Positions 21,101 through 29,610 of a stretch of DNA of 33,652 bases are shown piece by piece. Numbering within the stretch: position 1 is the first letter of the stretch; each line of letters opens with the position of its first letter. The position numbers and the translations under genes were made by a program. The notes below the pieces were generated by a model. The model had not been told where the DNA came from, did no database searches, and saw only the letters and a program-made list of their open reading frames with translations. This DNA is from Candidatus Sumerlaeaceae bacterium (GTDB lineage: Bacteria > Sumerlaeota > Sumerlaeia > Sumerlaeales > Sumerlaeaceae), in NCBI GenBank assembly GCA_026418615.1, contig JAOAAY010000037.1, positions 1 through 33,652 of the forward strand, given 5' to 3'.

Positions 21101-23764
21101 CTCGAGGTGGTCCCCGACCGCGCTCTCTACCAGCCCGGTGACACCGCCCGGCTGCTCGTCAAGGCGCCTTTCACAGGCACCCTGCTGATAACTTTTGAGC
21201 AAGATAACATTTTATCCCACTCCGTGGTTCAGATGTCCGAAAACACGGCCGAGTTGACGCTCCCCGTGACCGACGCCATGCTGCCCAATGTCTATGCGTC
21301 GGCAACCGTACTGCGACCGGTCAAGCCCGCGGAAAAATGGCTGCCTCACCGCGCCTTTGGATTTGCCAACATCACCATCACCCCCGAGACCCGCCGCCTC
21401 GATGTAGCCCTCTCGGCTCCCGCCGAGGTGCGGCCGCTTTCCGGATTTTCAGCGGAGGTCCTGCTGCGCGACGCGACCACCAGCGCGCCCGCCGCAGGCG
21501 AGGTCACCCTGTGGGCAGTGGACGAGGGGGTTCTGGCCCTCACGGCCTTCGAGACCCCGTCTCCACTTCGGTTTTTCCATGGCGTCCGACGGTTGGCTGT
21601 CGCCACGGCTGACTTCCTCTCCGACCTGATGCCCGATGTGACAGAGACGGCTGGCACCAAATCGGCCTCGGGCGGCGACGCCGCCGGCGACAGCGCGCGC
21701 CGTCTTTCGCCTGTGCCGGCCGAGCGAGTCAAACCTGTCGCGATTTATCTTGGTGCGATGCAGACAGATTCCGATGGCCGTGCCTCAGCAGAGTTCGCGT
21801 TGCCGCAATTTTTTGGCCGCATGCGCGTGATGGCAGTTGCCGCCGCCGGGGCCAAGTTTGGATCCGCCGACGCCACCGTCTTTGTCCGCGGTCCGCTCAT
21901 GATCAAGGAAAGCCTGCCGCGTTTCCTTGCGCCGGGCGACACGGCCGAGACACCTCTGGTCGTGTACAACAACACAGACACAACCCAGACGGTCGCGCTG
22001 ACCGTCGAAACCTCCGGCCCGCTGACAGCGGAGACAGGCGCTCAGACCAGCGTCGAAGTCCCCGCTCGCGGACAGGTCGTGCACCGAGTCAAACTCGCCG
22101 CTGCCCGCACCGCGGGACTGGCGGGCATGCGGTTGGCCGGACGCATGGGGACGGAAGAATACAGCGAAACCATAGAACTTCCCGTGCGGCCTGCGAGTCC
22201 GTCTGTGCGCAAGGCCGGCGTCGAGACGATCGAGCCGGGAGCCCCCCGGACCATCACGCTTCCCGGCGGCGATTTCCTCGCCGGCACCACCACCGTGTCG
22301 CTCGCAGTGTCGGGCTTGCCGGCGCTCCAGTTCGCCGGCGGCCTGCGCTACAACATTGAATACCCATACGGGTGCGCCGAGCAGATTGTCTCCGGCGCAT
22401 TCCCCCTGCTTTATCTCGCCGACCTGGCCGCGCAGGTGGACCCCGGGCGGTTCAGCGCCGATGGTGTGCGCGCTGCCGTTCAGCAGGCCATTGACGCCGT
22501 ACTCGCCCTGCAAACATCCTCAGGCGGGCTGGCCATGTGGCCCGGCCAGCGCGAGCCTTGGGTCTGGGGCAGCGCTTACGGCGCCCACTTCCTCATCGAG
22601 GCTCGCAAGGCCGGCTTCGAGGTGCCTGACGGCGCCCGAGCGGAACTGCTGGCCTATCTGGCGTCGCAACTGGCCATGCCCGAGCCGGAAAAGCCCGGTC
22701 CGTGGCTGACCGAGCGAGCCTATATCTGCCATGTGCTGGCACTCGCAGGCCGCGCGCCGAGCGAAGCCATGGACAAACTCTACGAGCGCCGATCGAACCT
22801 GGGCATGGCCGCCGGCGCACTGCTGGCCGCGGCCTACGCTGCCTCGGGGCGCGCAGCCGAGGCACAGGCCATCCTCCAGCCGTTGGCCGATGCCGCTGAC
22901 GGCGACCGTGCGACGCGCCGGGCTTCCGGCGGCACACTCGACTCCGCCGTGCGCAATCGCGCGCTGCTCCTCGCGGCGCTCTGCGATGCCGAGCCATCCT
23001 CCCCGGCCATCGCGCCGCTGGCCGACTGGCTGCTGCGCGCCCGAGCAGGCGATCGTTGGGCCTCGACACAGGAAAACGGTTTTGCGCTCTACGCTCTCGG
23101 ACGCTACGCCAAGTTACAGGCAGCCACGCCCGCCAACTTCCGCGGCAAGGTGACAGTGGACGGCCAGACGCGTGAGTTTGCCAGCGACAAACCCCTAAAC
23201 TGGAGCGCCGCCGATTGGGCTGGGAAAGAGGTGGTCATCGAGATCGAAGGCACGGGACGCGCCTATGCCGCCTGGTCCGTCGAGGGCGTGCCGGCCCGGC
23301 CGGATTCTTCGCCCGTGGATTCCGGTTTGTCCGTCACACGCCGCTTCGTCACGCGCAGCGGCGACACCCTGAATCCACTGAAATTGTCGCAGGGTCAGTT
23401 CGTCATCGTCGAGTTGGCGCTAAGCGGGGCGTCCGACTTGGAAAATGTTGTGATCGAGGACCTGCTGCCCGCCGGGTTGGAAATCGAAAACTCCAACTTC
23501 GCCACCGCCGAAAAAATCGCCGACGGCGAGGCGGAAGAAGTACCCGGGCTGACGATCCAGCATGTCGAAATGCGCGATGACCGGATGCTGGGCTTTGTGA
23601 ATTTGCGGCCTGTCGCCGACGGCGAGACGCGCGTGTTCCGATACGCCGCCCGGGCCGTCAACCCCGGCCGTTACACGCTGCCGCCCGCTCAGGTGCAGGC
23701 CATGTATGATCCCGGCTACAGCGGCCGCACAGGGGCTGGCGAAATGATCGTCGTGGGACGATAA
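18146..23764 (+). CDS. Bacterial alpha-2-macroglobulin with thioester
   Basis: A 1872-residue secreted protein; members trap attacking proteases and protect the cell envelope. A signal peptide occupies about residues 8-31 (hydrophobic core VTIVFLVVLWVAAVPVAA, then Q). There is no lipobox cysteine, so unlike E. coli YfhM it is probably periplasmic or surface-exposed and not a lipoprotein. A string of MG beta-sandwich domains fills the N-terminal two thirds. An Arg/Asp-rich stretch near 700 may be a linker. The thioester motif GCAEQ is at Cys1410-Gln1413 in the TED domain, followed by a C-terminal DUF11-like/receptor-type domain. AGGGGGAG precedes the ATG. The usual partner gene pbpC is not adjacent. 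It ends 12 bases from a convergent protease gene. Confidence 0.93.
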   Translation: MSNPNPARWTFAAVTIVFLVVLWVAAVPVAAQRDIPPRRAGSARPSATPAAARPKAETPIPSAPSQQEFRVTAFAPSGPAALDDSVVVDFSADVAQAAAATAGTEGDQPNLVAFTPSLSGVFIWESPRRLRFIPRGGLRPCTEYSARVSDTIRSVSGAPLKGQSEFTFRTAALTLIAAEQVGYWPGRRAVVQLKFNDGVMPSDLYKHLSIRAGGREVKWTTQGDARTKEPRIVTEPLPTTGSLSLRLEPGLKGVSGPRALEGAVDRLVPLTFQLKAQSLTANWTGERPHLDIQFSAWLQSGDWKPFISVEPPVDFTVSDDGNTLSLYGPFQPKTRYTVTVRKGIVAGNGHMLLEDATLSAWMPPIKPFAQFKDAGGHLSPQGRMKLRVRHAAIDAVEIRAVRVFDNNLALFTINEQSEWQVSRLGRETARREIPVTANPDEAAVTEIDLRDLLGAKPAGVYLFSLQGIAPAGVADMDDWRVRQSLRDSALVTVSNLGIIGKRGPQELGVWVAALDTAAPIPGAKVFVWSAKHQPLAEGETGPDGFALFQNLSNDPSSRPSAVVVRAGDDICHLDLEKSLTGAEEFPADGRPFLAQGYEAFLTADRGAYRPGERIHVFGYVRGKGGTVPPEAFPLEYQVQRPDGRRWEPRTVMTAPNGRVELELVVPNRAPTGLYRVTLQLPGTAQRRDKAARGRGSDDFEYDDGEDGAREAAVEELGSTEVFVEEFIPSRLKLTAEAAEKRFSVLEPLNILVKAEEMFGQPAAGRSVSGVVTYAPAPFKPEEFADYTFGDDSIKFTRAETELAEQTLDESGRARFEVSLPDAKAPAALRATVQITVKDTGGRGVTAAIERFVDPVPFYIGARLRAETFSTAGKPTEFDIVGVRSDLSPAGDQPLTGTISRVRFNSILKREDGAVRFETVRELSPVKQVEVALREGRATLTWTPDEAGMYLLELSGASGATRTAFAFHATSDQWTEQPWSLEKPERLEVVPDRALYQPGDTARLLVKAPFTGTLLITFEQDNILSHSVVQMSENTAELTLPVTDAMLPNVYASATVLRPVKPAEKWLPHRAFGFANITITPETRRLDVALSAPAEVRPLSGFSAEVLLRDATTSAPAAGEVTLWAVDEGVLALTAFETPSPLRFFHGVRRLAVATADFLSDLMPDVTETAGTKSASGGDAAGDSARRLSPVPAERVKPVAIYLGAMQTDSDGRASAEFALPQFFGRMRVMAVAAAGAKFGSADATVFVRGPLMIKESLPRFLAPGDTAETPLVVYNNTDTTQTVALTVETSGPLTAETGAQTSVEVPARGQVVHRVKLAAARTAGLAGMRLAGRMGTEEYSETIELPVRPASPSVRKAGVETIEPGAPRTITLPGGDFLAGTTTVSLAVSGLPALQFAGGLRYNIEYPYGCAEQIVSGAFPLLYLADLAAQVDPGRFSADGVRAAVQQAIDAVLALQTSSGGLAMWPGQREPWVWGSAYGAHFLIEARKAGFEVPDGARAELLAYLASQLAMPEPEKPGPWLTERAYICHVLALAGRAPSEAMDKLYERRSNLGMAAGALLAAAYAASGRAAEAQAILQPLADAADGDRATRRASGGTLDSAVRNRALLLAALCDAEPSSPAIAPLADWLLRARAGDRWASTQENGFALYALGRYAKLQAATPANFRGKVTVDGQTREFASDKPLNWSAADWAGKEVVIEIEGTGRAYAAWSVEGVPARPDSSPVDSGLSVTRRFVTRSGDTLNPLKLSQGQFVIVELALSGASDLENVVIEDLLPAGLEIENSNFATAEKIADGEAEEVPGLTIQHVEMRDDRMLGFVNLRPVADGETRVFRYAARAVNPGRYTLPPAQVQAMYDPGYSGRTGAGEMIVVGR

Positions 23765-23776
23765 AACGCGACGGGT

Positions 23777-25816
23777 TCACTCCACCTTGATGGCGGCCTG
23801 CGCCTTGCACTCGAGGGCCTCGTCTATCGGAAACGCCGGGTTCATGTGGATGACACCGCCCCAATAAGTGTTGGTGCGGTAGCCGATCTCCACATACCGC
23901 TCACGCAGCAGCATCCGCTTGGCAGGGTCATAGCCCGGTGACTTCGTGATGTCGTCGAACCGCTTCTCGGCTGCTCGCAGCGCCGCCTTGAGTTCAGCAA
24001 GGCGTTTCACGGGTTGGCCGTTCACCGAGTCAATGATCACCCACGATGTTGACGGTTCATACTCGCCGGTAAACGAGAACCCCCAGACCGATCGCGGTTT
24101 GACGGTGATCCCGCTGCGGGAGGCAAGGCTGTTAGGCTCCGAGAAAGTGACCAGCACACCCCCGGCGTTCACCTCGCGCAGCGGCACCTCGAACAGGGCC
24201 TGATTGAACGAATTGAAGTCCTGCGCCACGAAATCACCCCACAACTCGAACTCGGGCTTTTCAAACGCCCCGAGGTGCGGGATATTGAAGGGTTCCAAGT
24301 ACTCGAACTTATTGTCCAAGCGTTGAATGCCCTTAACCCCTCGGCGCACCAACCAAAGACTGACATCGTCGCCCGGCTGGCTGGTGAGAATCATTTCGTT
24401 CAAATGGAGTTTCAGCGGTTCGGATGTGCCGTCCTCAGCCCCGTCGCTACCCTCTTGCGGCGGCCATGTCTTCATTCGGCCGGAGGTCACTCGGTAACCC
24501 TGGAAATCGAGCGCGCAGGAAATGCCCCGTTGCTTGTTTGCGAAACCCACAAGCAGGTCGCCCGCCTGAATACCCCATTTCTCGGCGAGCGTGTTCGAAG
24601 TCACCTCGCGGACGAGCACCCCCAACTCAAAAATCACGCAGTCCTCGGGTGCGCCGCTCATCACCGCCGTCCCAATGGAGTTCATGGCCAAGTCCACACC
24701 CAACTGTGCCACTCGTAGCGACTTGCGCCCGCGGTCACTTTGCCGAATCCGCTCAAGAAACTCATGTACAATGTTTGAAGGAATCAGCCAACCTGACGCA
24801 TAGTTCCCGCGCGCCGGAATGCCCATGACACGGCCCGAGCGGTCAAGCGCAGGTCCCCCACTGTTGCCCGGTTGGACCACACCGCTGGGGCCGACCTCGA
24901 TAAAGTGGTGTCCGCAGACAAACCGGTCCATATCCACCTTGAGATATTGGCGCCCGGTTACTTTGGCCTGAATGATCTTGAGGTCATCGCTTTCCCGCGG
25001 ATAGCCAAAAATGGCAAGCGAGTCGGCCTGTTTCACATGGTCCGAGTCGCCTAACTCCAGCGTCGTAATGCGATTCACGCCGGTCCATTTCTTGAGACGC
25101 GCTATTTCGTCGTCCGGAAGCCGCAGGATGGCCAAATCAATGCTTTCAGAACCGCCCACGCCGATGACTTCGGCACGGAACTCGAGGTTGCCCGTCGCGG
25201 GCGTCCGCACACGGATACTGCCCTGGCGGGCGTTCTCCACCACATGGGCGTTAGTCAAAATCTCCGATTCGCTGATAAAAAACCCCGACCCGTGCGGTGC
25301 GCTGTTTCCATCATCGGAATACTGCTCGCTTTTCGTGGGGTTCAGTTTTGTCTCGGGACGATTTTCAACAGCCGTAAATTCGATCTTCACGACGGCATTC
25401 TGAAAACGCCTTTTCAACTCGGCGAGGTCAATCTCGTCCGAAACCCGCGTGTCCGGGGAGCCCGCGGACGACTCTGACTCGGGTTCCGCGGCCGACGGAG
25501 ACGGGCGCGGTGGCACCGTATCAGCGACCTGAATCTGACCCCTGAGACCGGTGCAGCCAACAGAGTCTGTCTCGCGCCGCCAGTCCGGGTGGTTGCCGCC
25601 AATGAAATAGTGCAGGTTTTCCTCGTAGTTCGTCCAATCGAGTTTGGTCTCGACGCCGTGCGCGACTGAAGTGATCTCCATGATCCCGACGGAGTTGCCA
25701 GACCGCTGCTTAAGGTCATCGGGAGTTGGCGCCGCGTCAGCGAGGGCCGCCCATGCTGACCATGGCGCAACGAGCCAGCAAACAACCGAAAAGGTGCGAA
25801 TCAAAGTGGGCGACAT
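23777..25816 (-). CDS. Exported trypsin-like (S1C/Deg-type) serine protease with PDZ-like region
   Basis: A 679-residue protein with a signal peptide (about 1-28, ending SAWAALADAA). The protease domain (about 135-350) has a complete triad: His191 in LTNAHVVENA, Asp227 in SIDLAILRLP, Ser319 in QPGNSGGPAL. A PDZ-like region follows (about 360-460, with GVLVREVTSNTLAEKWGIQAGD). A long C-terminal part (460-679) includes a second, poorly conserved PDZ-like stretch (SWVIIDSVNGQPVKRLAELKAAL). Segment 35-63 is repeated at 134-162. The ATG at 25816 gives a clean signal peptide and has GAAGGG upstream; a longer frame starts at 25912. It is probably periplasmic quality control, perhaps co-transcribed with the upstream CBS protein (114-base gap). 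Confidence 0.85.
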   Translation of the reverse strand: MSPTLIRTFSVVCWLVAPWSAWAALADAAPTPDDLKQRSGNSVGIMEITSVAHGVETKLDWTNYEENLHYFIGGNHPDWRRETDSVGCTGLRGQIQVADTVPPRPSPSAAEPESESSAGSPDTRVSDEIDLAELKRRFQNAVVKIEFTAVENRPETKLNPTKSEQYSDDGNSAPHGSGFFISESEILTNAHVVENARQGSIRVRTPATGNLEFRAEVIGVGGSESIDLAILRLPDDEIARLKKWTGVNRITTLELGDSDHVKQADSLAIFGYPRESDDLKIIQAKVTGRQYLKVDMDRFVCGHHFIEVGPSGVVQPGNSGGPALDRSGRVMGIPARGNYASGWLIPSNIVHEFLERIRQSDRGRKSLRVAQLGVDLAMNSIGTAVMSGAPEDCVIFELGVLVREVTSNTLAEKWGIQAGDLLVGFANKQRGISCALDFQGYRVTSGRMKTWPPQEGSDGAEDGTSEPLKLHLNEMILTSQPGDDVSLWLVRRGVKGIQRLDNKFEYLEPFNIPHLGAFEKPEFELWGDFVAQDFNSFNQALFEVPLREVNAGGVLVTFSEPNSLASRSGITVKPRSVWGFSFTGEYEPSTSWVIIDSVNGQPVKRLAELKAALRAAEKRFDDITKSPGYDPAKRMLLRERYVEIGYRTNTYWGGVIHMNPAFPIDEALECKAQAAIKVE

Positions 25817-25930
25817 AGCACCGAAAAACCCTTCTCTACTGGAATCGGTCCTACCGGGCCTGACTGCGTGCGACAGTGAAACGCAAAGAGTTGCAAGCGA
25901 AAACCCCGTCATCTAAGGCCGACGGAAATC

Positions 25931-27397
25931 TCAGGTTTCGGTCGGGCGGGTTTCGTCGGGCGCAGCAGCCGGGGCCTCGCCCGGAGAAATCGCGCGCGCG
26001 TGCACACGGTGGATGCGCCGCTTGCGCACCTCCCGCACGGTGATTTCGTAGCCGCCCACGGTAACATGATCCCCCGGATTGGGCAGACGCCCAAATTCGT
26101 GCAGCAGGAACCCGGCGATCGTGTCCACATCCTCCGCGGCCAATTGCGTGCCGAGGGCCTGATTGACATCGAAAAGGTTGGCCGCGCCGTCCATGATGTA
26201 CTCGCCTTCAGCAATGCGCTGCACCCGGGGCATCTCCTGATCAAACTCGTCCTGAACCTCGCCGACAATCTCCTCGATCACATTCTCAAAGGTGACCATG
26301 CCGGAGATGCCGCCGAATTCGTCCACCACCATGGCCAAGTGCACACGCTTTTGCTGCAATTGGCGCAACAGCGAGTCCACGCGCATCGTTTCAGGCACGA
26401 GCAGGGCCGGCCTCGCGATTTTGCGCAGGAACTCCGCACCCGACGCAGGCGGGTGATGGGCAATGTCGCCCCCGGCTATCATCGGGTTCACCTGTGCCGC
26501 CGGCGTGGCCGCGGGCTGACCCAATTCGTTCAGTTGCCAGAACAAATCTTTCATGTGGATCACGCCCAAAACATGGTCCATGTCGCCGTCAATCAACGGA
26601 TAGCGGCTGTGCGCCGTCCTCAGCGCGATGCGCAGGCTATCCGCCAGCGGCTTGCGCACATCAAAAGCCACCACCTCCGTGCGCGGAACCATGATCTGCC
26701 TGACGATGGTATTCGAGATGTCAAAGATATTCTCGATCAGTGCGCGCTTCTCCGGCGGAATCATGCCCACCCGACTCGAGGATGCCAGCAGCATGCGCAG
26801 TTCCTCTTCCGAGTGAGCCAAGTCGCCCTCGCCGGCGGACTTGATGCCGACCATCCGCACAAACGCATTGGCCGCGCTGTTGAGCACCGCAATGAACGGA
26901 TACATCACGATGTGGAACCACCTCAGCGGGTAGGCGATCCACAGCGTCGTGGGTTCCGGCGCCTGAATGGCCATCCATTTCGGCGCCTGTTCGCCGATGA
27001 CCACATGCAGAAACACAATCACGCCCGTGCCGAACAGAAACGACACGACCCGGAGCACCGTCTCGTCGGTCACATGGAAAAGGCGCAGGAACGGCTCGAC
27101 GATTTCATGGCGCATCGTCTGCTCGCCGACCCAACCCAGAAGAATCGAGGCAATGGTGATGCCCAGTTGTGCGGCGCTCAAGTAGGCGTCGAGATGACCG
27201 AGGATGTGCTGGCTCATGCGCGCCCGGCGTGACCCCGCCCGCGCCAACGCATCCACCCGCGTGCCGCGCACACGCACAATCGCAAACTCCGCCGCCACAA
27301 AGAAACCGTTAAGGAGCACGAGGAATACGATGGCGGCGAGTTTCAACGCCGTGAGACCGGCGCCCTCCTCGGCGGTGTGTATCAGCGGATCATTCAT
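25931..27397 (-). CDS. CNNM/HlyC-type (DUF21-CBS-CorC) membrane protein
   Basis: A 488-residue protein of the hemolysin C/CNNM/YtfL-like family, often magnesium or other cation transporters. The N-terminal DUF21 region (about 1-195) contains LLNGFFVAAEFAIVRVR, then AYLSAAQLGITIASILLGWVGE and further hydrophobic spans. A CBS pair (about 235-400) includes MVPRTEVVAFD and VLGVIHMKDLFW, then VVDEFGGISGMVT. The C-terminal CorC_HlyC domain (about 405-470, YIMDGAANLFDVNQAL) is also present. The ATG at 27397 gives the expected start; a longer frame reaches 27517 but adds non-family sequence. A 122-base gap, presumably with back-to-back promoters, separates it from the divergent gene. Confidence 0.9.
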   Translation of the reverse strand: MNDPLIHTAEEGAGLTALKLAAIVFLVLLNGFFVAAEFAIVRVRGTRVDALARAGSRRARMSQHILGHLDAYLSAAQLGITIASILLGWVGEQTMRHEIVEPFLRLFHVTDETVLRVVSFLFGTGVIVFLHVVIGEQAPKWMAIQAPEPTTLWIAYPLRWFHIVMYPFIAVLNSAANAFVRMVGIKSAGEGDLAHSEEELRMLLASSSRVGMIPPEKRALIENIFDISNTIVRQIMVPRTEVVAFDVRKPLADSLRIALRTAHSRYPLIDGDMDHVLGVIHMKDLFWQLNELGQPAATPAAQVNPMIAGGDIAHHPPASGAEFLRKIARPALLVPETMRVDSLLRQLQQKRVHLAMVVDEFGGISGMVTFENVIEEIVGEVQDEFDQEMPRVQRIAEGEYIMDGAANLFDVNQALGTQLAAEDVDTIAGFLLHEFGRLPNPGDHVTVGGYEITVREVRKRRIHRVHARAISPGEAPAAAPDETRPTET

Positions 27398-27519
27398 GTC
27401 GCCTTGTTTAGGAACGCGGTTGTGCGACGGGCGCGCCCTGCCCGCAATAGCAATCGCAAGCCTTGCCCAGATGGCTTGACCGCGGCACCCGGGGCTGCTC
27501 GGATCAGGATGGTCCACGA

Positions 27520-28101
27520 ATGACAGAAAATCGCCAACTCCCCAACGATTATCCGCCCGAGATCCGGTTGATCATCCCGCCTCGGTTTTCGTTGGTTTTC
27601 GCAGCCGCGGCCATGGCACTGCTTCCCTTGTGGCAGCCAGTCGGCGAATGGCTGGCCGGCTACTCGCAACGCGCCATCGCATGGTATGCCGCGGCGGGCG
27701 TTGTCGCCCTCTTCGGCATGATCGTGTACGACACCCGCGTCTGCGCAGCGCAACGCGTGATCGTGTGGCGCCGATCCCTGCTTTTCCTTATCCCGCTGCG
27801 CACGCGGCGCCTGCCCATGGATCAGATTGCTGCCGTGGATATTGACCACACCTCTGGAGCGGCCTGCTCGCGACCAGACTCGGACATGACGCGGTTCGAT
27901 CTGGCCAAGGGGTTGAGCACGGCGGGCCTTCCCGCCACGGCCGTCGGCTGTATGATGCCCGTCTTTAGCCTTGGGCATTACCGGATCATTCTTCAAACGC
28001 GCCAGCGCGACCGCTATCTCGTGTTCCGCCACTTCACCCCCGGTCGCGCCATCGCAGTGGCCGAAATGCTGTCGCGCCAGACCGGCGCACGCCTGACATG
28101 A
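27520..28101 (+). CDS. Small membrane protein with PH-like domain, unknown function
   Basis: A 193-residue protein. A short cytoplasmic N-terminus is followed by two hydrophobic spans (about 23-40 and 53-72). A soluble C-terminal domain (73-193) looks like the bacterial PH-like domains found behind paired membrane helices, with alternating hydrophobic strands (RVIVWRRSLLFLIPLRTRRLP, HYRIILQT, RYLVFRHFTPGRA). The ATG at 27520 has AGGATGG upstream; the frame also reaches 27463, but that part overlaps the probable promoter of the divergent gene. The PH-like assignment rests on pattern rather than a recognised motif. I cannot name a role. Confidence 0.68.
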   Translation: MTENRQLPNDYPPEIRLIIPPRFSLVFAAAAMALLPLWQPVGEWLAGYSQRAIAWYAAAGVVALFGMIVYDTRVCAAQRVIVWRRSLLFLIPLRTRRLPMDQIAAVDIDHTSGAACSRPDSDMTRFDLAKGLSTAGLPATAVGCMMPVFSLGHYRIILQTRQRDRYLVFRHFTPGRAIAVAEMLSRQTGARLT

Positions 28102-28159
28102 CAAACGCTATTCCGTACTCCCTCCGCCGCTCCCCTGCCGCGTTGCCGGTCAGCGCCTG

Positions 28160-29554
28160 TCAGTAGGCATTTCGGCGTGCCGTCAGCGTCATCAGCAGGA
28201 TCTTTAGATCCAGCCAGAAACTCCAGTTCTCAATATAATACAGGTCATACTTGACCCGGTCGGCGATGGGGGTGTTTTGGCGCAGTCCATGCACCTGCGC
28301 CCAGCCGGTCATCCCGCTGCGCACACGGTGTCGCCCCATGTACCGGGGCACCTGTTCGCGAAACTGCCGCACAAAATGAGGCCGTTCAGGCCGCGGGCCC
28401 ACAAGGCTCATGTCGCCGCGGAGCACATTCCACAGTTGGGGCAACTCATCAAGATTGTTGCGCCGCATGAACCGGCCCAGCGGCGTGACGCGCGGATCAT
28501 CCGCACGCGTGAACGACGGCTCATCCTCCTCGTCCTCCGCACCGTCGCGCATCGAACGAAACTTGTACATGTTGAACCGCCGGCCGTCCAAACCCACACG
28601 CCGCTGCTTGTACAGCGCCGGACCGCGGGAAGTGGCCTTCACAGCCACAGCCAGCGCCAGCAACAAAGGCGACAGCACGAGCAGACCCACTGCCGACACG
28701 AAAATGTCGAACAGGCGCTTCACGAGCGCGTTCCATCCTTGCAGCGGCGTGTCCCTCAGCCCGAACAGCGGAATGCCGTCTATTTGTTCGACCGCCAGTT
28801 CCACCAACTGCGCCTGCAAAACATCCGGCACCACGCGCAACCGCGCCATTTCCTTTTCGCATTCCATGGCAAGGTGCATCACCGTCTTACCCCCGACGCC
28901 CGGATCCGCCACAATGACTTCGGCGATGTCGTGCTGACGCACGATGCGGCGCATGTCGCTCAGCGAACCCAACACGGGGAATTCGCTGTCTGCCGGCCCC
29001 GTGCCGTCAGCCGTGACCAAACCCGCCACGCGAAGGCCGAGATAGGCATGGTTGCGGATGCGTTCGGCGATCTCCAACGCCAGAGCGCCGGCACCCACAA
29101 TGGCCGTATTCGCGCTGGGAAAGCGCCCGGCTCGGCGCAAACGCGCCAGCGTGCGATCGAGCAAAAACCGCCCGCCCGCCACACCGATTGTTCCCGTCAG
29201 GATGGCCGTCAGGTAAACCAGCCGAGAGAACTCCAGACGCCGCATAAAAAAGTGCAGCGCCACGAGCGTCATGACCGACAGCACATTCGCCCGCACAATC
29301 TTTTTCAGAATCTGCAGGTTGAACGCCCGCTCCCGAAACTCGTAACAGCCGGTGTTCTGCAGCCAGAACAACCAGATCGCGACGGCCGCGGGAAGCAACT
29401 CGAGATAATCGCGCGGAGAGTAGGATTTGGTGACTTCGATGATTCCTGCGTAAAAACGCAGCAGGTAGGCCCCCACAAGCCCCACCAAAACGCCGATCAC
29501 ATCCGTCAGGGCAAACAGGATCAACAGCCGTGATCGAAGGGGCCTCTCGCGCAT
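28160..29554 (-). CDS. Undecaprenyl-phosphate sugar phosphotransferase (WcaJ/EpsE-like)
   Basis: A 464-residue polyprenyl glycosylphosphotransferase that starts a surface-polysaccharide repeat unit by moving a sugar-1-phosphate onto undecaprenyl phosphate. Four N-terminal spans (about 8-150) are followed by a CoA-binding-like soluble domain (150-270). The catalytic bac_transf domain (280-464) begins with VKRLFDIFVSAVGLLVLSPL and contains YKQRRVG, FNMYKFRSM, NLDELPQLWNVLRGDMSLVGPRPER (split here by eye) and the C-terminal SGMTGWAQVHG. All catalytic blocks are intact. CGGAG lies seven bases before the ATG. It is 56 bases downstream of the Ser/Thr kinase gene on the same strand, so possibly in one transcript. 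The exact sugar cannot be told. Confidence 0.93.
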   Translation of the reverse strand: MRERPLRSRLLILFALTDVIGVLVGLVGAYLLRFYAGIIEVTKSYSPRDYLELLPAAVAIWLFWLQNTGCYEFRERAFNLQILKKIVRANVLSVMTLVALHFFMRRLEFSRLVYLTAILTGTIGVAGGRFLLDRTLARLRRAGRFPSANTAIVGAGALALEIAERIRNHAYLGLRVAGLVTADGTGPADSEFPVLGSLSDMRRIVRQHDIAEVIVADPGVGGKTVMHLAMECEKEMARLRVVPDVLQAQLVELAVEQIDGIPLFGLRDTPLQGWNALVKRLFDIFVSAVGLLVLSPLLLALAVAVKATSRGPALYKQRRVGLDGRRFNMYKFRSMRDGAEDEEDEPSFTRADDPRVTPLGRFMRRNNLDELPQLWNVLRGDMSLVGPRPERPHFVRQFREQVPRYMGRHRVRSGMTGWAQVHGLRQNTPIADRVKYDLYYIENWSFWLDLKILLMTLTARRNAY

Positions 29555-29610
29555 GATCGCTCCGGTTCGCTACCCGCGCGGCCGGCCCGCGTCAAATGAG
29601 CAATGGCCCA

